A stretch of 64,000 nt of DNA, taken from positions 437,296 through 501,295 of the forward strand of contig DIYO01000009.1 in NCBI GenBank assembly GCA_002427755.1. Reading direction: 5' to 3'. Positions 9,144 through 18,770 of the stretch are shown here, in pieces. Source of the stretch: Roseivirga sp. UBA6052. GTDB taxonomy: Bacteria > Bacteroidota > Bacteroidia > Cytophagales > Cyclobacteriaceae. Each line of letters opens with the position of its first letter. Positions within the stretch are counted from its first letter, which is position 1. The translations under genes were made by a program, and so were the position numbers. The notes under the pieces are model-generated. The model was not told where the DNA came from, searched no databases, and was given only the letters and a program-made list of their open reading frames with translations.

Positions 9144-10217
9144 TTAATTTTCTAAGGTTTTGAGAATCAATTTTGTGCAATCCTTTTGCCTATTGGTTTT
9201 AGGTAAAAGATTGTGTCTCTCACCAATGGGTCTATCTTCAATTATTTGCTTTGCTCTCAATATGGCGTTTGCAAGGTCTTGATCTTTTGCAAATAATGCT
9301 CCATTCTTACCCTCAGTTATAAGTTCAGTATTACCATCTACTTTGGCTAGAACACATGGAATTCCAACAAAAAGTGACTCAAGTACAGCTCTGGAAGCCC
9401 CTTCAGATGTTGACGGCAGTACCATTATATCAGATCGTTCAACAATCTTCAATGGGTTCTTAACAAACCCATGAACCTTCACACTATTAGCTATATCCAA
9501 ATCCTTTATTTTTTGCTTAAGGTCATGCTTTAACGGCCCTTCACCAAGAATATCTAGCTCAAAATTATATCCTACTTTTAATAAATCATTGAAGTGTTTT
9601 AATAATAATAGAGGGCGCTTACGCGTAGATAGAGAACCAACGAAAACCAACCTAGTTGGCTTATTCACTTTGTTGATCTCTAAGGCAGGTTCGAAACTTT
9701 CGTCTATAAAATTACCAACTATCGTAGTATTCAATCCTCCAATGCTTTTTAATTGTCGAGACATAGCTATACTCATTGAAAACACATGATCAAACCTTCT
9801 TAGCCTAAGTATATGGAGTATAGCCACTGGTTTACCGTACCAACCCATGTCATCAGCATAATTCATTAGCAAGTTACCTCTAACGCTAGTCGATATTATG
9901 GCATATGACTTACAAAATGAGTTTAAAAAATCTGCTTGGATGCAAAACGATATTGAGTAAATCTGTTTCCTCTTACCTTTTTGTTTCAAAAGGCTTTTGT
10001 AAAATTTAATTTGTTGAATAAATGAGTTCGAGTTATCAGATAAACAAACCTTGTTAACTTTTTTATCTAAATGACTCTCAGCCCCTGGGCCAGTTTTGAT
10101 TGTCACAAGAGTCACATCCCTAGTTCTAACTAGCTCATTTGCCAAAGCATAAGCACCTTTAACAGGACCTACTGGATCATCCGCTGGTACTATAATGAAG
10201 TAAGAAGGTCTTTTCAT
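9144..10217 (-). CDS. Family 4 glycosyltransferase (GT-B)
   Basis: This 357-residue GT-B enzyme of the Glycos_transf_1 family has an N-terminal Rossmann half with a GPVKGAYALANEL opening. Its C-terminal half shows RLVFVGSLSTRKRPLLLL, LDILGEGPL and the E-x7-E element in STSEGASRAVLESLFVGIPC, which binds the nucleotide sugar with retention of configuration. It adds one residue to the repeat unit. It overlaps the upstream gene by one base (TAATG-type junction). Sugar specificity is unknown. Confidence 0.87.
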   Translation of the reverse strand: MKRPSYFIIVPADDPVGPVKGAYALANELVRTRDVTLVTIKTGPGAESHLDKKVNKVCLSDNSNSFIQQIKFYKSLLKQKGKRKQIYSISFCIQADFLNSFCKSYAIISTSVRGNLLMNYADDMGWYGKPVAILHILRLRRFDHVFSMSIAMSRQLKSIGGLNTTIVGNFIDESFEPALEINKVNKPTRLVFVGSLSTRKRPLLLLKHFNDLLKVGYNFELDILGEGPLKHDLKQKIKDLDIANSVKVHGFVKNPLKIVERSDIMVLPSTSEGASRAVLESLFVGIPCVLAKVDGNTELITEGKNGALFAKDQDLANAILRAKQIIEDRPIGERHNLLPKTNRQKDCTKLILKTLEN

Positions 10218-11356
10218 TACTTTCGGGAATAATTCAGAATTGACTCAGCTCTTTGGCTCCAAGAATATTTGTTTAAATAGTCTTTCCTAGCATTTTGTGA
10301 CAATCGCTTAGCTAGTTTTTGATCTCTCATTAATATTTCTATTGAGTCTCTCCAGGCAGACACGTCTTCAGGGTCCTTGAGAATTGCATTTTTGTCTTGA
10401 ACTAAAACTTCTCTCAAAACGGGTAAGTCTGAACTAATAATACAAGCACCACTTGCCAAGTATTCGAACATTTTCATTGGTGACATCCAGCGAGCAGTAT
10501 CGAATTTGCCAGCACCCAAAGTCACCTTTTTTTGGTAAGGCATTAATAAAACATCAAAACACCTCATTAAGCTAAGTGCCTTTTCATTGGAAACATGCCC
10601 TATAAATCTAATATTGCAATTCTTGTTTTTTTCTGTTCTTAGCTTAACTTCTTCATCATTACCTCCTACCACAAGGAATAGTACATTTGGTAATTGAGAA
10701 GAGAGCATTTCTATTAACTCAATACCCCTACCAGCATATAAATGGCCAAAGTAACCACATCTAAAACTCCATTTGTGGGTGTCAACCTGCAATTCAGTTA
10801 GTAAAGCAGTTTTTTCTTCTGTATTTAAAGTTTTAATTCCAGTGGGTGCAGCATCATGCAAGACAATAGATTCTCGTATTTTTATTCCAACCTCTAATTC
10901 AAGAATTTCTCTGAGCTTATTAGAAATTAGAATTGTTTTTACTCTTTTACTTCTTAAAACCGAAGATTGCAGTCTCTTTCTCCATCCCGTTTCTACTAGA
11001 TGAACTTCATATATAGATTTCATTGGAAGAATCACACTCAATACGAATGTAGCGTACAGATTTCTGCTAAGAATCAATTCTGGCTTTTTACCAAACAACA
11101 TTGAAATAATTGAAAAGATAGCTATTACAATATTATCGCCTTTTGAAAATACAGAATAATAGGTCTTTAAGAGTAGGCCTTCAACACTAAACCCATATGA
11201 ATTTTCAATCTCTTCTTTCAGATTTTTTTTTACTGTTCTTCTTCCATAAAGTTTAACATCATATCCTAACGTGTTGAGTGCTATACACTGGCGTAACACA
11301 TGAATAGAGTTTGCTGTTTTAGATGGAAAATTCGATGGTGATATATAATGTATCAT
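10217..11356 (-). CDS. Family 4 glycosyltransferase (GT-B)
   Basis: This 379-residue protein has the GT4 fold. The N-terminal half begins with HYISPSNFPSKTANSIHVLR, where a loop after the first strand contacts the acceptor. The C-terminal half has RCGYFGHLYAGRGIEL, VLFLVVGGNDEEV and SPMKMFEYLASGACIISSDL, the EYLASG element being the usual nucleotide-sugar contact. It is a separate, only distantly similar enzyme from the GT4 encoded next to it. It is joined at both ends by one-base overlaps, which indicates a single polycistronic message. Confidence 0.87.
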   Translation of the reverse strand: MIHYISPSNFPSKTANSIHVLRQCIALNTLGYDVKLYGRRTVKKNLKEEIENSYGFSVEGLLLKTYYSVFSKGDNIVIAIFSIISMLFGKKPELILSRNLYATFVLSVILPMKSIYEVHLVETGWRKRLQSSVLRSKRVKTILISNKLREILELEVGIKIRESIVLHDAAPTGIKTLNTEEKTALLTELQVDTHKWSFRCGYFGHLYAGRGIELIEMLSSQLPNVLFLVVGGNDEEVKLRTEKNKNCNIRFIGHVSNEKALSLMRCFDVLLMPYQKKVTLGAGKFDTARWMSPMKMFEYLASGACIISSDLPVLREVLVQDKNAILKDPEDVSAWRDSIEILMRDQKLAKRLSQNARKDYLNKYSWSQRAESILNYSRK

Positions 11357-12501
11357 TAAGATATTATTGAATGATGATAACCAATGCCTGGGTAGTTAAT
11401 AAATCCCCAATCATCGGTTTCTCCTTCTTTTAATGCGACATCAATCCTTGCTATAGTCAACATCCTAAACCAAGAGTCCCATAGGTCCGATTCGTTCCAT
11501 TCTCGAGAATATTCTGTCCAATGAGTTCTTATTACATTATGCTTCGGCCTTTGCAAATTTAAAAAGTACTTAAGTCTCTCCTTTTTTGCTTCAAAACCCT
11601 TAGCATTGATATGACCAAAACCATGCAACAAATGTCTGAATGATCTCGGTCGAATATAAAGAGATTCACAGAACCCACCATCAGCATTTTGTTCACTGAT
11701 TAAGGCACTTAGGGTTTGACTTAAAGAGTGTTTGAGTTCGCGTGCGATATCAGGAAACCGAGTTAAAATAAATACAGCATCATAATCGAAACAACCACCG
11801 CCTCCGGGATAAGGTGCATAATGACCTCGTGAATCTACCAATGAAGAAACCTTTTCAATTGCCAATTGCCAATGCCTTCCTTCGTCCTTTAAATATTCAA
11901 AGATTTCATACTGATGGTATCCGTTTTGAAATTGAAGATGGTTCATACCATTTATCTTTCCCCAAAAACCATTCTGATTCATATTTTTTAAATGTGAATC
12001 GTACCATCTGCTTATTTGTGAGTCTGTATTTTGAGATAAATAGAGCTTCGCATGAATTAAAAGAATCGCATTAAACATTGCGAAATTTCCAGTACCAGCA
12101 ACTCCATTGAATGTTTTATAAGAATTTAGGCGTTCCTCAATATCTCTGGGTAGTAAAGGCTCAACATGATCTTTTAATGGATTACCATCCAAAGTTTCTA
12201 GAACATGTAAGGCACTTAGAGTAAAACACAATAGTTGTAAGTATGGCTTGCTTCGGATAAGGTCTATTCCTGATTTCAGAGTTTGCTCTTTCTTTAAATC
12301 AAGTGCATCTCTTAATAAGCCATCCCATACCATTTTATTTTTAGAAAGAATGTCATCTTTACGAAGAAGCTGATATCCAAAAATAGCAAAGCATAAAGCA
12401 TAAGGAGAACTTTCGGATTTTGGAGTGAGCCGAAATTCTCCCGATTCCAAAGCACAAGAATTTATGAAACTCTCGTAGCGTTTTTTAGTAAGAGATAGCA
12501 T
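11356..12501 (-). CDS. Unknown protein with alpha/alpha-toroid-like features
   Basis: I do not recognise a named family for this 381-residue cytoplasmic protein. It is rich in helices, with repeated Gly-Gly-Phe/Gly-His turns such as YAPYPGGGGCFDYDAVFIL and SEQNADGGFCES, and a His/Trp-rich end (HGFGHINAKG, DLWDSWFRML, GFINYPGIGYHH). The QNADGGF turn recalls prenyltransferase/terpene-cyclase repeats and other six-hairpin toroids. This similarity is by eye and could be superficial. It sits between the Wzy-like polymerase gene and a GT4 with overlaps or gaps of only a few bases, so a role in the glycan pathway (lyase, hydrolase or modifying enzyme) is inferred from position only. Confidence 0.6.
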   Translation of the reverse strand: MLSLTKKRYESFINSCALESGEFRLTPKSESSPYALCFAIFGYQLLRKDDILSKNKMVWDGLLRDALDLKKEQTLKSGIDLIRSKPYLQLLCFTLSALHVLETLDGNPLKDHVEPLLPRDIEERLNSYKTFNGVAGTGNFAMFNAILLIHAKLYLSQNTDSQISRWYDSHLKNMNQNGFWGKINGMNHLQFQNGYHQYEIFEYLKDEGRHWQLAIEKVSSLVDSRGHYAPYPGGGGCFDYDAVFILTRFPDIARELKHSLSQTLSALISEQNADGGFCESLYIRPRSFRHLLHGFGHINAKGFEAKKERLKYFLNLQRPKHNVIRTHWTEYSREWNESDLWDSWFRMLTIARIDVALKEGETDDWGFINYPGIGYHHSIIS

Positions 12502-12508
12502 TTCTTGA

Positions 12509-13681
12509 TTAGTGGTTTTTGGCAGTTTGCTTTATAGAAAGTAGATCAGGTTCTAAAGGTGCGAGAAATGGTATTAAGAAAATCACAAATCCTGGAAGAA
12601 AATCATTGAATGTAACCATACAGAAAAGTAACGCCAATCCAAGACCTAGATTCATCAATAAAAGTCTATAATTCATATAGATTAAGAGAAATGATAAAAT
12701 CATCCCTACAAACCCGTATTTCAAAAGAAGTATCATAAAGAAATTATGCACTGGATACCCCCAAAATAAAAACTCTTCGGAAGAAGATGATAGTAATGTT
12801 CCAAATGGGAATATTTCTTCGAGATTAGAAAACAACAACCAAACCACACCATAGATTCTTGAAATACTACTTGTAATATTATCTGGAATACCGTACCTGT
12901 ATTGCTCGAAATTGATTATGTCATTTATGTTAATATCGAACCAAAATTCTACAGCGAATGAGAAAATGACAGGTGCAAGATTGACACCTGTTAAAATTAA
13001 AATGATCAAAGACCTTTTTAGATAATGAGCCTTGATTCTTTTGAAAAGGAAGTCGAGCGTATAATAAACGCCAAATAGTATCATAGCCCCTCTTGTTTCA
13101 CAGATATAGGCCATAAAAAATGCAAGTATAAAGAGGTACTTGTTTTCTTTATTACTAGCCTTCAGGATTAAGTATCCACCAAAAAAAATATATGGCAGAG
13201 AGTTTCTAGTGCGTGCATCGTTTACCCAAGTAAATCCTAAAAGCCATAATAACCATATGCTAACCATCAGAATTAGCATAAAAAGCATAAATGTTTTTAA
13301 ATACTTAAGAAATTCATCATACAATTCTTGCCTGATAATATGGTCGACAATAAAAATAGATATGACAACAAGACTTAGCTGAAATAACAAGTAGACTTCA
13401 CTATCAGATTTTAATCCTTGTAAAACAGCTAGAGAAATTACACCAAAAACCCAAGTTTTTTTAAAAGTCCAATCAGTCAATGAAACCTTCATAGATACCG
13501 ACTGATTAACTTCAGAGAATACAAACCTCGTTGCTGCTATGAAAGAGAAAGCTATTAGAAACAAGAGATATAATCGATATGAGAATAGTGGTAAAATAAA
13601 AAGATCTCTAAATATACCTGCTATTCCAAAGATCAAGAATAGAGTTAACCCAATATAAACCTTCCTTAAATCTAAAAGCAC
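12509..13681 (-). CDS. Wzy-like O-antigen/capsule polymerase
   Basis: This 390-residue, very hydrophobic protein has about ten predicted membrane segments. It shows the weak Wzy/Wzy_C (O-antigen ligase superfamily) hallmarks: an ETRGAMILFG stretch after a membrane helix, a large periplasmic loop in the second half, and PVHNFFMILLLKYGFVGMI shortly after it, the usual HNxFL-type motif. It would join lipid-linked repeat units at the periplasmic face, with length set by the Wzz-like proteins. It is the only candidate polymerase in the window. WaaL-type ligation is the alternative, because the two families are hard to tell apart by sequence. The start is GTG. Confidence 0.75.
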   Translation of the reverse strand: MLLDLRKVYIGLTLFLIFGIAGIFRDLFILPLFSYRLYLLFLIAFSFIAATRFVFSEVNQSVSMKVSLTDWTFKKTWVFGVISLAVLQGLKSDSEVYLLFQLSLVVISIFIVDHIIRQELYDEFLKYLKTFMLFMLILMVSIWLLWLLGFTWVNDARTRNSLPYIFFGGYLILKASNKENKYLFILAFFMAYICETRGAMILFGVYYTLDFLFKRIKAHYLKRSLIILILTGVNLAPVIFSFAVEFWFDININDIINFEQYRYGIPDNITSSISRIYGVVWLLFSNLEEIFPFGTLLSSSSEEFLFWGYPVHNFFMILLLKYGFVGMILSFLLIYMNYRLLLMNLGLGLALLFCMVTFNDFLPGFVIFLIPFLAPLEPDLLSIKQTAKNH

Positions 13682-13687
13682 CTAAAT

Positions 13688-14401
13688 TTACTTAAGCTCA
13701 AAGACTGAGTGATCTGTTACACTCATTTTATGAAGTTCGAAATTTCTTAGTATTGAGTAATTAAAACTTGGGTAGAAGTCATATTCTTTGCCAGCCTTAT
13801 GTTCTCTAATCAAGTCAGCTGTTTCTACTCTTCCATCAATAACAATTGTCTTTGGCCTAGCACCCGTTTCAAAAAAATGAATGATATCTTCATTCGGTAC
13901 TTTTTTACCACTCTCCAGCTTACAAGGAGGACCGTCTATGTAGACGAAATCTGCCCCCTCAGGAATCGGTTCACTAAAGTGAGTAGCTGTTTCTGATGAA
14001 TTAGTAACGCTTGGTATGTATCTAATTTCTGAGTCATTTTTCAGTGGTATATTTCCTATTGATTCTGTAGTCACTTTGTGCCATCCATCATGACTTTCAT
14101 GACTTACATACTTTGCTCCATTACGATTAGCCCAAGATGCAAAGACAGCACTGGTTGTTCCTGAACCCAACTCAACTATAAACCTTGGTTTCCTCCTCTC
14201 AAGAACTGTCCATAGGTCATAACCCTTTATTGGTTGCCTATCTGAACTAATTTGACCGTTCTTTTTAAAGTTCTCAAAGGATTCTAGGACTTCAGGAATT
14301 GTAGTATTAACCAATTCGTTGGCTTTATGTAATTCCTCTTTTCTGGTTCTTCTATATTTTAGTCCAAGAAGTTTCTTATTTATAAGATTAGCTATTTTCA
14401 T
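13688..14401 (-). CDS. Class I methyltransferase-like protein with an IDGP motif
   Basis: This 237-residue protein has a Rossmann-like SAM-binding motif FIVELGSGTTSAVFASWA near residue 75. The motif GADFVYIDGPPCKLESG lies near residue 150, where classical methyltransferases carry their catalytic loop. FyhxD-like or O-methyltransferase-type enzymes share this VxIDGxH-like element. It resembles the protein encoded at 25192-25989 in both motifs, so the two are probably distant paralogues. It overlaps the upstream gene by 14 bases. Function beyond a likely SAM-dependent reaction on the glycan is unknown. Confidence 0.65.
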   Translation of the reverse strand: MKIANLINKKLLGLKYRRTRKEELHKANELVNTTIPEVLESFENFKKNGQISSDRQPIKGYDLWTVLERRKPRFIVELGSGTTSAVFASWANRNGAKYVSHESHDGWHKVTTESIGNIPLKNDSEIRYIPSVTNSSETATHFSEPIPEGADFVYIDGPPCKLESGKKVPNEDIIHFFETGARPKTIVIDGRVETADLIREHKAGKEYDFYPSFNYSILRNFELHKMSVTDHSVFELK

Positions 14402-15479
14402 TATTAGCGTTTTTAGGGTAAAAACTGTTTTTCGAAAAATTATACTGATTCTCTGTTGTATCGAAGAAGAATTTCATATTTAGTTTTAGGAATTTGGCTG
14501 AATCGATATTTGCACCTCTCTTAATCACTGATTTCGGAATTCTCTTTAAACCTAGAAGGTTAACTTCTTTATTCAAGTAAGCCGCTGTGATCAAAGTGTT
14601 GGAAAATCCTCCAACAAGAGAAGTCTTTACTAAAGGAATGTAGAACTCAATAGGAATCAATGGGAATTCAAGAGATTTAAATCTATGACTATATTTTATT
14701 TTCTTAAAAAGAGTATAGTTTATGATCTTCACCAGACTATTAGATTGTTTGAAAAAACTAGCAGCGGCTGATAAAAATGAATAATGTAAGACAGAAAGAA
14801 AGCTGACTATGATCTTTATGTAAACCTTATTAGTCTCTAAATAATTCTCTTTGATTCCCTGATGTGGCTTAAAATATACCTCTTCTTGCTCAGGAATACT
14901 CTTTAGATAGTCCCTCATATTGAATAAAAAGCTTGTGATCGAATGTTCTCTTTCAAAACACATTCTTGTGGGTGCAAAAATCAAAGTATCAATCTTTTTA
15001 TGTTCAATGAGGCTCTTGTTTTCTATAAAATCAATAAATCGAAATTTATCCTGATGTTCTAGTAAAATAGATTTTCTGGCTTTTAATAAGTGATAAATAA
15101 ATGCAGCGTTCCAAATGATATATTCGTCAGGACTTATTGCCAAAGCTGCTTTGTCCTGATCTTTAAGGCCAACATTGTTACTTAGAAACATTAGCTTCTT
15201 AGCCCAATTCAGACTTTTCAAAAAAGCAAGACTTTCTGAACTATACGTAGTATGGTTAAGGTATAATTCATGCTGAATATGTCTCTCAGGAATAAATAAG
15301 CTTTGTTCTACAAAACTGGCCTGAGGAAATGCCGCTTTTAAATCCGACAAATAACTTTTTGTATCCCTTATTTTAGAATTGTATACAAAGATATCCTTTG
15401 TATGATTAGGTGTTTGGAATGCTTGATAGTATACAAAATGAAAGGACTTTCTGATGTCCTCTAGGTAAAAAACTCTCAT
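14388..15479 (-). CDS. Putative GT-B glycosyltransferase, polysialyl/sialyltransferase-like
   Basis: This 363-residue protein has no strong signature but keeps the order of elements seen in CMP-sialic-acid-using GT52/GT38-type enzymes. EEVYFKPHQG near residue 200 looks like the HP motif with Gln after His in place of Pro. SLVGGFSNTLITAAYLNK near residue 295 looks like the Ser/Thr-rich S motif that binds CMP. It lies within a locus that makes CMP-nonulosonate, so transfer of a nonulosonic acid is a reasonable but unproven reading. Its neighbours are an ABC exporter (4-base overlap) and a methyltransferase-like gene. Confidence 0.5.
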   Translation of the reverse strand: MRVFYLEDIRKSFHFVYYQAFQTPNHTKDIFVYNSKIRDTKSYLSDLKAAFPQASFVEQSLFIPERHIQHELYLNHTTYSSESLAFLKSLNWAKKLMFLSNNVGLKDQDKAALAISPDEYIIWNAAFIYHLLKARKSILLEHQDKFRFIDFIENKSLIEHKKIDTLIFAPTRMCFEREHSITSFLFNMRDYLKSIPEQEEVYFKPHQGIKENYLETNKVYIKIIVSFLSVLHYSFLSAAASFFKQSNSLVKIINYTLFKKIKYSHRFKSLEFPLIPIEFYIPLVKTSLVGGFSNTLITAAYLNKEVNLLGLKRIPKSVIKRGANIDSAKFLKLNMKFFFDTTENQYNFSKNSFYPKNANNENS

Positions 15480-17161
15480 GTAGCTACCTCTTGTAATGTC
15501 ATTTTCCCCTCAGAGATCTTCAACCTGTAATCAGCAAGGGTTCTATCTGATCTTTCATGTGCTACCTGAAGAATACTAAGCCCCGGCCTAAGTTCTTTAA
15601 GTCCATCAATTATTTTATGTTCTAAAGTATGCTCCACTGACGCCAGAGATTCATCTAAAATAATGATTGGCCTTTCATAATAGATGGCTCTCGCCAAAGC
15701 AATTCTTAAGCGTTCACCTCCTGAAAATGATGTTATATTAAATACTTCTTTTTGTGCCTGATATACCTTCTCTAAATCACAAAGAGATAATATATGCTCA
15801 AACTTTTCTTTATCAAATGGATGCAGTCCACAAATACATTCTTTAAAATCCCTGCCAAAAAGTCCAACACTTTGGCTAACATATCCGAATAAGTTTATGT
15901 TGTATGGTACTTCCTCATCATTAATATCAATAATTGAGATGTCTCCTTTATGATTTGTAAAAAGTCCTACCAAAATATCGAGAAAGGTTGATTTACCACT
16001 ACCGGAATCACCTACGAGTAAAATGTGTTTTGAAAGTGGTATGTCTAAATTCAAATTCTTAAATATCGGCTTGTCTTCAGTGAAACTAAAATTGAAGTTT
16101 TCGAGTCTGATTGCTTTGAGTTTGTGTTTATTAGAATTTGGCTGTACAATAGCCCTCACCGGCATTGATTCTTTCAACCGGATAGATACATCACTAAAAC
16201 TTCCGAATTCAATTTTCAATTTATTAAACGAAGTCATCACCTTAGTTAGATAATTCATCGATCTAAAGCCAAGAGCCACATATAGCACCATCAAACTAAT
16301 ATCCAAGGTATTAACATCAATAACCCCAAAACCTATAATCAAGAAGATAAGCGCTACTGTACAAATGATGAAAAGTTCAGTGTATAGTATAGTCTTTTTG
16401 GAAAGTTTAGAGTTTGCAATAAATACTTCTCCAAGTTCATCAGTAGCAGACTTAACTTGACCTTTAGCTATGGTATAAAGTTGAAAAATCTTTACATCCC
16501 TTATATGGAGAATAATCTCTGTGAGGATAGACATCGTACGTTGAATAAAAATGACTTTCTTACTCGATTGTCTATTTAGATCTTTATTCTTGAATAAGTA
16601 GTAAAGCCCAAGTGCCACAACGAATAAAACACTAGCCCATAGGCCAAATAAAGGATTAGTCACAATTATAAATACCAAGAACATCAATACGAATGTTAGG
16701 TCATTCACAATTGCAATCAATAGTGTGAGAAACATAGAGGCGTTATAGGTATCGTTGTACCATTCCGAAACAAGTTTTCCAGACTTATCCGATTTAAGTG
16801 TGAGATAATCCTTACTGAAATAATAGTTACTGAGGGAATTTACCCACTTAAATCTTTGATTTACAGAAAACTTAACGGTAAGGTCTAAAGCCCAGATTCC
16901 AAACAAATACCTGAAAGCCAAATAACCCACTATAATACCTCCGACAGCCAAAGTTTTCTGAGACTCTTCATATGCAGATAGCATTGGCAGGTACTCGGTA
17001 ACACCATTAAAAAATTCTTCTCTTTCCAGAAAGTAGGATGTAAGAGGGTAAATTAGACTCAAAGATAACAATGATAATATTGCATCAAGGATTCTTAAGA
17101 TGATGATAAAAACGAAATTTTTACCCCCTAATGTTTTTAAATGAGATTTTATTTTTTTCAC
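15476..17161 (-). CDS. ABC exporter, PglK/MsbA-like half-transporter
   Basis: This 561-residue protein fuses six N-terminal membrane helices (about residues 15-310) to one ATPase domain. Walker A is GDSGSGKST near residue 376, the signature is SFSGGERLRIALARA, Walker B is PIIILDES, and the switch His is in LQVAHERSD. The D-loop reads SLASVE rather than the common SALD. Length and context resemble PglK-type lipid-linked oligosaccharide flippases or MsbA-like lipid exporters. A separate Wzx flippase is encoded at 1-1041, so the locus has two candidate translocators. It probably works as a homodimer in the inner membrane. The start is GTG. Confidence 0.83.
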   Translation of the reverse strand: MKKIKSHLKTLGGKNFVFIIILRILDAILSLLSLSLIYPLTSYFLEREEFFNGVTEYLPMLSAYEESQKTLAVGGIIVGYLAFRYLFGIWALDLTVKFSVNQRFKWVNSLSNYYFSKDYLTLKSDKSGKLVSEWYNDTYNASMFLTLLIAIVNDLTFVLMFLVFIIVTNPLFGLWASVLFVVALGLYYLFKNKDLNRQSSKKVIFIQRTMSILTEIILHIRDVKIFQLYTIAKGQVKSATDELGEVFIANSKLSKKTILYTELFIICTVALIFLIIGFGVIDVNTLDISLMVLYVALGFRSMNYLTKVMTSFNKLKIEFGSFSDVSIRLKESMPVRAIVQPNSNKHKLKAIRLENFNFSFTEDKPIFKNLNLDIPLSKHILLVGDSGSGKSTFLDILVGLFTNHKGDISIIDINDEEVPYNINLFGYVSQSVGLFGRDFKECICGLHPFDKEKFEHILSLCDLEKVYQAQKEVFNITSFSGGERLRIALARAIYYERPIIILDESLASVEHTLEHKIIDGLKELRPGLSILQVAHERSDRTLADYRLKISEGKMTLQEVAT

Positions 17162-17170
17162 GAAAAATTA

Positions 17171-18745
17171 CTAGTTCTTGGTAGCGTACTTGAATGATAC
17201 TCCATGCTTCTTTTCGCATAGAGTTAGGTATAAAAAGCCTTGTACCAAATAATCTAATTGAATGAAATCTGCTCGTATCCAGTTGTTCTTGAGTAAGCTA
17301 TGTAAGTGATCTGTTACTTCAGATTGAGGGTTTATTGAGTTTATGAGTTTCCTTTCCAAATCAGACAGTTCCAGTCTTCCTTTTCTTTTAACTCTATTCT
17401 TTACCAGAGTGCGTTTTAGTTTTCCCAGTGACCTTCTGCCTTTTGTTATAATATGATTTTGTTTGGGCTTAGTGGCTTTTGCATTAGCACTTGTAAATTT
17501 ATGGTTGTTTAAATCAGGTGCAAGAATGCTCATTGCTCTATTAACAACCTCAAAGGCCTCTTTTTCCTTTCTTGGCAAAGAAAAAACCATTTTCAGAAAG
17601 GTATGATCCAAAAAAGGAAAACTAAAATTGTATTGTTGAAGAAGATCATGACACCGTTTGCCATAACCATTGGCACAATAGGTGTGATAATGCACATGAT
17701 CTATTCGAGAATCTAAAGATTCAAACTCGTAAGATCTAGAAATTAAATCTTCAAAAAACAATTCCTGTTCTTTATTCGACACCCGAATTCCTACTTGTTT
17801 TGCCACCCGGCCTACCACTTCTTCATTCGCACCAAAAACACTATGCGTGTCTAGTTCGAAATCACTCACTTTTTGATAGTATTTTCCTTTATGCGCTTCT
17901 ACTCCAAATCCAAAAATCAACCCTCCTGGATTATCTTCTTGTATCCAATCAAAGTACCGATGCCATCTGATCAAGTTCTCTCTGTAAAAACCTGACTGAA
18001 GATCAATTAAGGGTTCCTCTACAAATACAGATCGATTTACTGGCAAAAAGTCAGTTCTGTTTTTAACGGTCATGTACATATTTGAAGCAGATGCCACTGC
18101 TTGAGCAATATCAAACTCATCTTGATCCTTGTATTCATGATATAGTTTAATCTCATTCTTATAGGATTTCTGATGGTGTCTGGCCAGAGCCAAGTTTAAG
18201 CGTGAATCATAACCTCCTGAAAGAAGAAGTGAAATTGGTTTACCGTCAGAAAACATCGATTTGGTATCTTCGAGCAAATACTCTATTGCCTCTTCTGCTT
18301 TAAGAGACTGCCCACCACTAAGTAGACTATTTCGGTAAAGCAAATTCTCTCCATTAAGTTCATAAGCCGAGCTGGCATGTAAGAGCTGAATATTATCGAA
18401 AATATTCTCCTCAGGATATGGCACTCCTGTTAAATGCCTGATAAATGTAAATGGCTTTATCCTTATCTCATCTCCTTGTGCCATAAGTGAACTAGCCCTA
18501 TTTGACAAAACTATTTTGCCATTAAGCTTAGCTGAGAAAACTGGATACAAGAAAAGAGCAGGGGTATTTAAAATAATATCTCCTTTGCGTGATACAGATA
18601 AGAATACATGAGACTTATAACCTATATCAAGTTTAACTTCTATTACATCTTCTAGATTACCACATTGAACGCCATTACCTACTACAAGTAGACTATTAAA
18701 AGGATCTAGAGGTTCAAAAGTGATTGTCCAATTCTTATATCTCAT
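17171..18745 (-). CDS. Asparagine-synthase-like amidotransferase without a usable glutaminase
   Basis: This 524-residue protein has an ATP-pyrophosphatase domain of the Asn_synthase family: the PP-loop is LLLSGGYDSRLNLALARHH near residue 177. The N-terminal 120 residues resemble the NTN half in outline. The second residue is Arg, not the catalytic Cys2 of class II glutaminases, so glutamine hydrolysis is not expected. The usual SGEGADE loop also reads IFGFGVEAHKGKY. Such proteins in glycan or peptide loci may use free ammonia or another amine, or transfer AMP. The natural substrate here is unknown. It lies between the ABC exporter gene and the divergent cytidylyltransferase. Confidence 0.72.
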   Translation of the reverse strand: MRYKNWTITFEPLDPFNSLLVVGNGVQCGNLEDVIEVKLDIGYKSHVFLSVSRKGDIILNTPALFLYPVFSAKLNGKIVLSNRASSLMAQGDEIRIKPFTFIRHLTGVPYPEENIFDNIQLLHASSAYELNGENLLYRNSLLSGGQSLKAEEAIEYLLEDTKSMFSDGKPISLLLSGGYDSRLNLALARHHQKSYKNEIKLYHEYKDQDEFDIAQAVASASNMYMTVKNRTDFLPVNRSVFVEEPLIDLQSGFYRENLIRWHRYFDWIQEDNPGGLIFGFGVEAHKGKYYQKVSDFELDTHSVFGANEEVVGRVAKQVGIRVSNKEQELFFEDLISRSYEFESLDSRIDHVHYHTYCANGYGKRCHDLLQQYNFSFPFLDHTFLKMVFSLPRKEKEAFEVVNRAMSILAPDLNNHKFTSANAKATKPKQNHIITKGRRSLGKLKRTLVKNRVKRKGRLELSDLERKLINSINPQSEVTDHLHSLLKNNWIRADFIQLDYLVQGFLYLTLCEKKHGVSFKYATKN

Positions 18746-18770
18746 TTATGAAAATCTTTGAGAGGCTCAT

